NCBI RefSeq assembly: GCF_003319105.1 | Contig: NZ_QOHH01000015.1 | Span: 1-64,000, forward strand | Direction of reading: 5' to 3' | Origin: Blastococcus sp. TF02-09 | GTDB taxonomy: Bacteria > Actinomycetota > Actinomycetes > Mycobacteriales > Geodermatophilaceae | Length of the DNA stretch: 64,000 nt | Shown: positions 57,712-64,000 of the stretch, in pieces | Position numbering within the stretch: position 1 is the first letter of the stretch | Layout of the letters: each line of letters begins with the position of its first letter | Notes under the pieces: generated by a model | The model's database searches: none | Seen by the model: only the letters and a program-made list of their open reading frames with translations | What the model was told of the DNA's origin: nothing | Program-made: the position numbers and the translations under genes

Positions 57712-58845
57712 GTGCGGGTGACCGGCCGACACCGTGCTGTGCACCCGACACCGCGGGTGGTGTGGTGGAGCGCGGCGCTCGTCCTGATCCTGACCCTGGT
57801 CGCGGTGGTGGTGACGGTGCGGCACGACGGCACGGAGGACACGACCGCTTCCCCCGCCGCGACAGGGGTCTTCCTGAGCGTGGTGCCGGTCGGCGGGGAC
57901 CTGCCCGACGGCCGCCGGCAGACGGCCCAGAGCGCGATGGAGGCCGTCGAGGCGGCCGCCGACCAGGGCGCCGCGGGCATCCAGGTCACCGCCGACCTGC
58001 GCTGGCTGTGCACCACGCCCGAGTGCGACACCACCCCGCTGGAACCCCTCGTCGAGCGCGCTGGCCAGCTCGGGCTGGCCGTCAACCTGCACGTCAACAG
58101 CACGCCGGCGTGGATGGACGGTCGGGGGCGGTGGTTCGGACCCGAGGGGGCCGACGCCCGGCGCTGGGCCGACCTCTTCGCCCAGCTGGTCGCGCGCTTC
58201 GGCACCGACGTCTCCGGCTACGAGGTGTGGAACGAGCCGAACCATCAGCCCTTCTGGCAGCAGGGGCCCGACCCCGCGGCCTACGCCGATCTGCTCAAGG
58301 CAGTCTGGGAGGCCGTGGACGAGGTCGAGCCGGACGCCCAGATCATCGGCGGGGTGCTCAGCAACAACGACCTCGGATTCATGAGCCGGCTCTCCGCCGC
58401 CCTCGCGGAGCGCGGTGGCAACGCGGAGAACCGGTTCTTCTACGACCAGCTCGGCGTGCATCCCTACGCCGGGGACGAGAGCCGAGGCTACGATCCCGGC
58501 CGGTCCGCCGGCTCCGCGGACGTGCAGACCCCGACGGGCACCAAGGACATGACCTTCCGCGGCATCCAGCGGTTGCGCGCACAGGTCGCCGAGGACGAGG
58601 GGATCTGGCGCGACGTCGTCGTCGGCGAGTTCGGGTACAGCACCACCCCTGGGACGTTCTACTTCGTGCCGGAGCCGCGGCGGGCCGAGTACCTGGCCGA
58701 GGCCCTCCGGCTGGTCGCCGGCTGGGAGTGGATCACGGTCTTCACGGTCTACACGACCCTGGCCGATCCCGACGACGGGTTCTCCATCGTCGGCACGGAG
58801 AGCGAGGGAGCGCTCCGCGAGGCGATGACCGGGCGGCGCGACTGA
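57712..58845 (+). CDS. Membrane-anchored glycoside hydrolase (clan GH-A)
   Basis: This 377-residue protein has a single N-terminal helix (about 24-46) and an extracellular TIM-barrel. The acid/base Glu is in YEVWNEPNHQPFW, and the nucleophile region is VVVGEFGYST. Clan GH-A families 5 and 39 share these motifs. It may trim the polysaccharide made by this locus. GTG 57712 is selected since AGGAGG lies nine bases upstream, while GTG 57691 would place that site inside the gene. Confidence 0.82.
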   Translation: MRVTGRHRAVHPTPRVVWWSAALVLILTLVAVVVTVRHDGTEDTTASPAATGVFLSVVPVGGDLPDGRRQTAQSAMEAVEAAADQGAAGIQVTADLRWLCTTPECDTTPLEPLVERAGQLGLAVNLHVNSTPAWMDGRGRWFGPEGADARRWADLFAQLVARFGTDVSGYEVWNEPNHQPFWQQGPDPAAYADLLKAVWEAVDEVEPDAQIIGGVLSNNDLGFMSRLSAALAERGGNAENRFFYDQLGVHPYAGDESRGYDPGRSAGSADVQTPTGTKDMTFRGIQRLRAQVAEDEGIWRDVVVGEFGYSTTPGTFYFVPEPRRAEYLAEALRLVAGWEWITVFTVYTTLADPDDGFSIVGTESEGALREAMTGRRD

Positions 58846-58894
58846 GGCACCCCTCGGACGAGCGGGACCGGGCTGGAGCGCCGGAACCGACAGC

Positions 58895-58900
58895 TAGCCT
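58895..58900 (+). promoter_or_regulatory. Putative -10 element for leaderless CelD-like mRNA
   Basis: TAGCCT ends 7 nt before the GTG at 58908 with no Shine-Dalgarno sequence, the leaderless arrangement also seen at 10108 and 54968. Confidence 0.45.
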
Positions 58901-58907
58901 GCGCTAC

Positions 58908-60029
58908 GTGGATCATCTGGAGGCGCGTGTCCTCCGCACCTGTCCGGAGCTCGCGGCCCTCGCGGACGAGTGGGATCGGCTGTACGCCGCTGCATCGCCG
59001 CCCGCGACGCCGTTCCAGGCGCACGCGTGGGTCACCGCCTGGGCCGGCGCCTACGTGCCGGCAGGTGAGCTGTTCGTCGTGACGGTTCGCCGTCGAGGTC
59101 GGCTCGTCGCCGCCGCACCCCTGTTCCGCGACCGTCGAGGACCGTGGCAGGTCCTCACCCCGCTGGGTGGCGCCCAGAGCGATCACAGCGACGTGCTCGT
59201 CGCGGCGGACGAACGCGGGGCGCTCGACGCTCTCGGTCGTGCGTTGCTGGACGCACCGGGCTGGCAGGTGCTCGACCTCCCCGAGCTCCGGCCCGATGCC
59301 GCTGCCCGGGCCTGGACGAGCGCCTGGCCGGGACGGGTGACCCGGCTGCCGGCGTCGACGGTCCTGGAACTCCCCGCCCTTCCGTTGCCAGAGCTGCTCG
59401 ACCGCATGCCGGCGAAGTCCGCGAAGACGATGCGGCGCAAGCTCCGCAAGGTCGACCAGGCCGGCATCGAGGTCCGGCACGTGCCCGCCGACGAGGTACC
59501 TCAGGCGGTGGACCGGCTGATCCGGCTGCACGAGGAGCAGTGGACCGGTCGCGGCGGCAATCCGGAGCACCGCCGGGAACGCTTCCGCCGCCACCTGACG
59601 ACGGCGTTGACGCGCATGGTCGACGACGGAACGGCCACCCTGACGGAGTACAGCGCGGACGGCGAGGTCCGGCTCGGGCAGATCCTGCTGCTCGGCCATG
59701 GCACCGTCTCCGCCTACCTGGCCGGCATCTCGCCGCGGCTGCGGCAGGATGTGGACACCGCGGCACTCGTCATGCGGCACGACCCCGAATTCGCAGTGCA
59801 GCAGGGTGCCGCGCGCTACTCGATGCTGCGCGGGCTCGAGGACTACAAGTTCCGGTGGCGCCCCGAGCCTTTCGTCCAGGAGCGCCTGCTGCTGTCCCGG
59901 CCCGGCATGAGCGGCCCTGCGTACGTACTGCTGGCCAGGGCGCGCGCGGGCGCAGTGGCCGTCGTCAAGACGCGCGCCCCCTGGGTGCGGGAGATGCGCG
60001 ACCGCGTGGTGCGGCGCGTGCGTCGCTGA
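58908..60029 (+). CDS. CelD/BcsL-like GNAT acetyltransferase
   Basis: This 373-residue protein fits the Acetyltransf_6 (CelD/FemAB-like) family. It has PFQAHAWVTAWAGAYVP, SDHSDVLVAADERGALDAL, KSAKTMRRKLRKVDQAGIEVRHV, LGQILLLGHGTVSAYLAGISPRLR, and MLRGLEDYKFRWRPEP at the end. Such enzymes acetylate or modify exopolysaccharides. The start is supported by the leaderless promoter. It lies between the hydrolase gene and a convergent flippase operon. Confidence 0.85.
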   Translation: MDHLEARVLRTCPELAALADEWDRLYAAASPPATPFQAHAWVTAWAGAYVPAGELFVVTVRRRGRLVAAAPLFRDRRGPWQVLTPLGGAQSDHSDVLVAADERGALDALGRALLDAPGWQVLDLPELRPDAAARAWTSAWPGRVTRLPASTVLELPALPLPELLDRMPAKSAKTMRRKLRKVDQAGIEVRHVPADEVPQAVDRLIRLHEEQWTGRGGNPEHRRERFRRHLTTALTRMVDDGTATLTEYSADGEVRLGQILLLGHGTVSAYLAGISPRLRQDVDTAALVMRHDPEFAVQQGAARYSMLRGLEDYKFRWRPEPFVQERLLLSRPGMSGPAYVLLARARAGAVAVVKTRAPWVREMRDRVVRRVRR

Positions 60030-60039
60030 CCACCCGGGC

Positions 60040-61302
60040 TCAGGACCGCGGCAGGGAGGCGGCCGGCCACCGGCTCATCGGAAGCAGGAGGACCGCCGAG
60101 AGGGTCAGGACTGCGCCCATTCCGATCAGCCGGGTCACGCCCGACGTGGCGAGGAACGCGCCAGTGACCAGCACCGCCCGGCCGGCGTCCCAGTAGAGCC
60201 GCGACCGGTCGCGCCCGAGGAAGTTCGGTAGCCGGTTGATCGTGGCCCCCGCGAGGAGCGGGCCCCAGAACAGCAGGGTGGCTCCCGCCAGCGGCAGGAA
60301 CCAGCCGGCGACCGCATCCCGCTCGGTCGAGTACGCCGCGAGCGCGAGGCCGGCGACGACGGCCAGCACCGCCACCGCTGTGCTGAGCAGCAGGGCCCGG
60401 CGGCGCGCGGCCGCGAACTCCGCCGGCCTCCGCTCGCGCACCGCCTGGCTGAGCCGGGCCTCGAACGGCGGGGCGACGATCGTGTACAGCACCGTGGCGA
60501 AGCCGCCGCAGATGCGGCTGACGATGGCCCACGGCTCGGCGGCCGCACCCAGGCCGGGGATCGCCAGGCCGGGGAGGAAGACCGTCCAGCCGCCGGCCAG
60601 GCTGGCGACGGCGGGACGCACGCTGCGGGCCAGGTAGGCCCGCCGCAGCCGGCGGCGGGTCGACCGCGAGGCCCGGGGGAGCCGGGGCCCCCAGTGCTGG
60701 CGGCGTACCGCGAGGCCGGCGGCGGCCACGGCGTAGGCCAGGCTCGTGCCGAACGTCAGGGCCAGTGGCCCGAACGGGCCGAGGCTCGTGATCAGCGTGA
60801 GGACCAGCACGGCCACGCCGTAGTACAGGCGGGCCAGCCCGATACCGGTGGTGTCGTCGGCCCGCACCACCCGCGTGACGGCCATGTCGTACAGACCCAG
60901 GGTCCCGGTGAGGACGGCGGCGGCCAGGAAGGTGCCCGACGGGAGGTCGAGGACGGGTTCCAGCGGAGTAGCCAGCACGACCGCGGCCGACACCACGACC
61001 AGCGCGACCAGCGACCAGACCGTGGCCACCCGGGCCATGCGGGGTCCGCGGACGACGGGGTAGAGGAACGGGTAGGCCAGCATCGCCGCGTTGGTCAGCA
61101 GCACCGTGATCGCCGACGCGAAGACCAGGATCAGCACCTGGTCCGACCGCCGCAGCAGGATGGGCACGACCATCGCGGCGAAGGTCAGGACCTGCCCCGC
61201 CAGGGCCAGCCGGACGAAGGCCAGGCGCCGCAGGAGCGAGGGCAGCCGGGCGGCAGCGGCCGCTCCCCCCGGGCTCGTGGTCCGGTCCTCCTCGAGGGTC
61301 AT
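60040..61302 (-). CDS. Polysaccharide flippase-like membrane protein
   Basis: This 420-residue protein has around 12 hydrophobic helices of the MOP flippase type, such as AGQVLTFAAMVVPILLRRSDQVLILVF, YLARSVRPAVASLAGGWTVFLPGLA and AEPWAIVSRICGGFATVLYTIVAPPFEARLSQ. It likely flips the lipid-linked unit of the second locus. The ATG overlaps the preceding glycosyltransferase stop as ATGA, making the third gene of a coupled three-gene run. Confidence 0.78.
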   Translation of the reverse strand: MTLEEDRTTSPGGAAAAARLPSLLRRLAFVRLALAGQVLTFAAMVVPILLRRSDQVLILVFASAITVLLTNAAMLAYPFLYPVVRGPRMARVATVWSLVALVVVSAAVVLATPLEPVLDLPSGTFLAAAVLTGTLGLYDMAVTRVVRADDTTGIGLARLYYGVAVLVLTLITSLGPFGPLALTFGTSLAYAVAAAGLAVRRQHWGPRLPRASRSTRRRLRRAYLARSVRPAVASLAGGWTVFLPGLAIPGLGAAAEPWAIVSRICGGFATVLYTIVAPPFEARLSQAVRERRPAEFAAARRRALLLSTAVAVLAVVAGLALAAYSTERDAVAGWFLPLAGATLLFWGPLLAGATINRLPNFLGRDRSRLYWDAGRAVLVTGAFLATSGVTRLIGMGAVLTLSAVLLLPMSRWPAASLPRS

Positions 61303-62393
61303 CGTCCGCGCCGTCGGTGCACGGACGGGCCGTCGTACACGTCGTCGACCCGCGCCGCCACGGCCCGCACGTCCAGCCCGCGCAGCTCCGTCGGCGGCAC
61401 GCGCGGCCCTGCGGGCCGGGAGAGGACGTCGTCGACCAGGGACCGGAGCTCGTCGTCGGTGGCCTCGTGGGCGCCGGGCACGGGCGTCCCGAGCTCGTCC
61501 AGCGCGGGGCAGCGGCGGTAGACCACCGGCAGGCCGTTCGCGAGCGCCTCCAGCACCGCCAGCCCGAACGTCTCGTACCGCGACGGCGAGGCCAGGACGT
61601 CCATCGCCGACAGATGGGTGGCGACCGGGCGCTCCCCGGGCAGGTGCACCCACGGTGCGACGCCACGGTCGCGGGCGAGACCGGTCAGCGCCTCCCGCTC
61701 CGCGCCCTCGCCGACGACCAGCAGGTGGCGGTCCGGCCCGAGGGTTGGGGCCAGCACGTCCAGCAGGACGTCGAACCTCTTGCCGGGGTGGAGGCGGCCC
61801 ACCGCTCCCACGACGTGGGCGCCCTCGGGGATGCCCAGGCCGGCCCGCACCGCCGTCCGGGCCGCGGGGTCGAAGGCCAGCGCGTCGACGTCCAGCCCGT
61901 TGGGCACGGTGACGACGCGATCGGCCGCGATGCCCCAGCGGAGCAGGTTGTCCCGGACCGACGTCGAGACCGCCACGGTCCGCTGCCCGAGCCGCTCCGC
62001 CGCCAGGTACAGCGCCCGGACGGCGCGGGTGGCCGGCCGTCCCTCCAGCTGGTCGTCGAGCAGCGAGTGCTCGGTGGCCACGACGACGGGCACGCGGGCG
62101 AGCCGGGCGGCGAGCCGGCCGTAGAGCCCTGCGCGGAAGAGATGGGTGTGCACGACGTCGTAGCGGCCCCGCCTGATCAGCCGGGCCAGCCGCAGCACCG
62201 CCCCGACCTGCGTGTTGCTGCGCATCCCGAGGTCGGTGACGGTGACGCCGTCGGCGCGAAGCTGCTCGGCCACCGAACCGGCGTTGTACAGCGCCACGAC
62301 GTCCGCGTCGTGCCGGCTGTGCTGCAGCAGCAGGCGCAGCTGGACCTCCGCGCCACCGGCCGCCAGGCCGGTGATGACGTGCAGCACCCTCAT
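61299..62393 (-). CDS. GT4-family glycosyltransferase
   Basis: This 364-residue GT-B enzyme has MRVLHVITGLAAGGAEVQL, VVHTHLFRAGLYGRLAARLA, VPNGLDVDALAFDPAAR, GAVGRLHPGKRFDVLLDVL and SPSRYETFGLAVLEALANGLPVVY, with both conserved Glu. It resembles the WcaL/EpsF type. It is coupled by ATGA to the deacetylase gene upstream and the flippase gene downstream. Confidence 0.9.
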   Translation of the reverse strand: MRVLHVITGLAAGGAEVQLRLLLQHSRHDADVVALYNAGSVAEQLRADGVTVTDLGMRSNTQVGAVLRLARLIRRGRYDVVHTHLFRAGLYGRLAARLARVPVVVATEHSLLDDQLEGRPATRAVRALYLAAERLGQRTVAVSTSVRDNLLRWGIAADRVVTVPNGLDVDALAFDPAARTAVRAGLGIPEGAHVVGAVGRLHPGKRFDVLLDVLAPTLGPDRHLLVVGEGAEREALTGLARDRGVAPWVHLPGERPVATHLSAMDVLASPSRYETFGLAVLEALANGLPVVYRRCPALDELGTPVPGAHEATDDELRSLVDDVLSRPAGPRVPPTELRGLDVRAVAARVDDVYDGPSVHRRRGR

Positions 62394-63127
62394 CGCGAGC
62401 GCGCGCGGGCGAGAAGGTGCCGGCCCAGCTTCGCGGCGAGGCGCGGACCGGTGTCCTGCTGGCCGACGTAGAAGCGGGGGATGGTGAACCGGTCGGCGAC
62501 GGAGTAGTCCCGCGTCACGCAGGCGTGGTCGTACCCGGCATCGCGGGCGGCCCGAGCTGCGGCCTCGTCGAAGTCGCCGTACGGGTAGCAGAAGCCGTCG
62601 ACCGGGCCGCCCAGCACCTCCTCCAACGCCAGGCGGCTACCGGTCACCTCCTCGCGCAGGGCGGCCGGATCGAGGCCGGCGAGATGGGCATGGCTGGTGG
62701 AGTGGCTGCCCACCTCGTGGCCGGCGGCAGCCACCGCGCGGACCTCGTCGGCATTCATCAGGGGCAGCCGCGGCCCCTCGTCCCACTCGTTCTCGCCACC
62801 CAGCCGGCCGGTGACGACGTAGACGGTGCCGGTCATGCCGTGCCGGTCGAGGACGGGAACGGCATGCTCGAGGAAGTCGCGGTACCCGTCGTCGAATGTC
62901 AGGGCCACCAGCCGGGCGCCCTCGCCCCGGTCACGGGCTCGGACCAGCTCGCGCAGGGAGACCCCGCGCAGCCCCATCCGGGTCAGCGCGCGCAGCTGGG
63001 CGTGCAGCCGGTCTGGGTGCACCCGCAGGAGGTTCGGGTCGGGGGTCGTCGCCGGGCTGACGGAGTGGTACATCAGCACCGGCGGGACGACGCGCGGCGT
63101 CCGGCCCACCTGCACGTCGTCCTGCAT
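62390..63127 (-). CDS. Polysaccharide deacetylase (NodB domain)
   Basis: This 245-residue protein has the CE4 motifs. VALTFDDGYRDFLEHAV supplies the catalytic and metal Asp, and EVGSHSTSHAHL supplies the metal His pair, with VDGFCYPYGDFDEAAARAA later. CE4 enzymes remove N-acetyl groups from glycans. No signal peptide is apparent, so location is uncertain. It is the first gene of the coupled deacetylase-glycosyltransferase-flippase run. Confidence 0.9.
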   Translation of the reverse strand: MQDDVQVGRTPRVVPPVLMYHSVSPATTPDPNLLRVHPDRLHAQLRALTRMGLRGVSLRELVRARDRGEGARLVALTFDDGYRDFLEHAVPVLDRHGMTGTVYVVTGRLGGENEWDEGPRLPLMNADEVRAVAAAGHEVGSHSTSHAHLAGLDPAALREEVTGSRLALEEVLGGPVDGFCYPYGDFDEAAARAARDAGYDHACVTRDYSVADRFTIPRFYVGQQDTGPRLAAKLGRHLLARARSR

Positions 63128-63192
63128 GTCCGCCCTTCAGCCGGTCGATCCGCCACGGTAGTGGCTGGAACGGGGCCGGCCCAGCGGCGGGC

Positions 63193-63585
63193 TCAACCGG
63201 GTGAACGCGATCGCCGGCGGCCGGCCAGGGAGCCGAGCAGCACGCCGATCAGCGCCCCGGCGGAGTTGAGGACGACGTCCCGGGCGGAGGACTCCCGGCC
63301 CGGCAGCACGAGCTGGGCGGTCTCCACACCCGCCGAGGCCGCGGTGCAGATCAGCCAGACGGCCGCTCCGGACAGCCGCGGCACCGCTGCGGCGAAGAGG
63401 AGCGCGACGGGCACGAACAGCAGCACGTTGGCGGCCATCTCGACGGTGGACGCGGAGAGCTCATCGAGACCCGGCACGCTCTGCGCGACGGTGAACAGCA
63501 GCCGCCCGGGGGAGGGGCCGACGGTCAGCGCCGCCACACCGAGCGCGGCGGCCAGGAAGCCCGCGGTGAGCCAGGGGCGGTGCAC
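63193..63585 (-). CDS. VanZ-like family membrane protein
   Basis: This 130-residue protein has four hydrophobic helices, with ELSASTVEMAANVLLFVPVALLF and the conserved VETAQLVLPGRESSARDVVLNSAGALIGVLLG of VanZ-like proteins. VanZ gives low-level teicoplanin resistance in enterococci, and actinobacterial relatives are uncharacterised. It is 65 bp upstream of the deacetylase gene on the same strand and probably has a separate start. Confidence 0.85.
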   Translation of the reverse strand: MHRPWLTAGFLAAALGVAALTVGPSPGRLLFTVAQSVPGLDELSASTVEMAANVLLFVPVALLFAAAVPRLSGAAVWLICTAASAGVETAQLVLPGRESSARDVVLNSAGALIGVLLGSLAGRRRSRSPG

Positions 63586-63757
63586 CGCAGGAACGCTAGC
63601 GGCAGGGCGGCCCGACGCGGCCGGGCGGCCCCGCCGGCCGGGGTGTGGACCGGCAGGGCCTGGCCCTGCGGCGTCCCGGGACCGGCACGCAGGGCGTGTC
63701 CGGACGAGTGCCCGCGGACGCCGGTGCCCAAGCGGGAACCCGGCGACGGCGCCCCCC

Positions 63758-64000
63758 TCAGCCGACGCCGATGGCGATGACCGGCTTCGCGGTCGGCTGC
63801 AGCCAGCGCATGAGCTTCTCCAGCGAGGCGCGGTCGATGGCCACGCAGCCCGCCGTCGGCCGGTTGTTGCTGATGTGCAGGAAGAACGCCGAGCCCGCGC
63901 CGCGCCGCCCTTCCCGGTTGTAGTCGATGACCACCGCCTGGTCGTAGACCGCGCCCTGGGCGTAGAGGTTCTCCCCGGCCCGCTCGTCGAAGGGGCAGGT
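63758..64000 (-). CDS. L,D-transpeptidase (YkuD) family protein, C-terminal part
   Basis: The window ends inside this minus-strand gene. The visible 80 residues include FFLHISNNRPTAGCVAIDR, the His and Cys of the YkuD catalytic motif (H...TAGC), and LEKLMRWLQPTAKPVIAIGVG at the C-terminus. Such proteins form 3-3 peptidoglycan cross-links or have related peptidase roles. The N-terminal part, with any signal peptide, is beyond the window. Confidence 0.85.
   Translation of the reverse strand, partial: TCPFDERAGENLYAQGAVYDQAVVIDYNREGRRGAGSAFFLHISNNRPTAGCVAIDRASLEKLMRWLQPTAKPVIAIGVG

Overview
The window is about 64 kb of a very high-GC actinobacterial chromosome. Most CDSs use GTG/ATG starts with little Shine-Dalgarno signal, several look leaderless (TANNNT about 6-9 nt before the start), and many neighbours are coupled through 4-nt GTGA or ATGA overlaps. 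Gene content (glucosyl-3-phosphoglycerate synthase, LCP protein, DUF5313-type protein) and a formate dehydrogenase with an in-frame UAG codon point to Geodermatophilaceae (Blastococcus/Geodermatophilus type). No rRNA, tRNA, CRISPR array or phage region was recognised. A truncated IS30-type transposase sits at the left edge.

Layout. 0-13 kb: housekeeping and stress genes, including a GDPD-type phosphodiesterase, gpgS, an OhrR-like regulator facing a Tat lipoprotein of the intradiol dioxygenase family, a coupled MBL-fold/DedA/membrane phosphatase run (the last gene frameshifted), a PAS-GGDEF-EAL protein, a GNAT enzyme, a TasA-like secreted protein followed by two strong hairpins, and a Doc-type toxin with a short antitoxin. 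13.0-13.9 kb: an SGNH-like protein lacking its serine. 13.9-19.4 kb: a three-gene formate dehydrogenase operon (catalytic, Fe-S and NrfD-type membrane subunits). 19.5-27 kb: poorly characterised accessory genes, including a HerA/VirB4-like ATPase operon and a decayed paralogue.

27.3-48.5 kb: an exopolysaccharide locus. It starts with a Wzc-type tyrosine kinase and a PglF-PglE-PglC-PglD-like set that would make and load a bacillosamine-type sugar on lipid carrier. A stretch of visibly lower GC follows, with an epimerase, ATP-grasp protein, flippase, polymerase-like protein and glycosyltransferases. It ends with an LMW tyrosine phosphatase, an LCP ligase, UDP-glucose dehydrogenase and rmlB/rmlD. 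48.5-63.6 kb: a GGDEF-EAL enzyme and a second high-GC polysaccharide locus (WbaP-like transferase, glycosyltransferases, Wzz-like proteins, O-antigen ligase, glycoside hydrolase, CelD-like acetyltransferase, flippase, polysaccharide deacetylase, VanZ). An L,D-transpeptidase is cut by the right edge.

The outstanding feature is the formate dehydrogenase. Codon 191, where the family carries Cys or selenocysteine, is TAG. It is followed at exactly the Escherichia coli fdhF spacing by a hairpin with a GGUCU loop, and the frame then continues for more than 900 codons. This fits selenocysteine recoding of UAG, a code variant already reported for Geodermatophilus and Blastococcus. The required tRNA-Sec and selA/selB/selD genes are not in this window.
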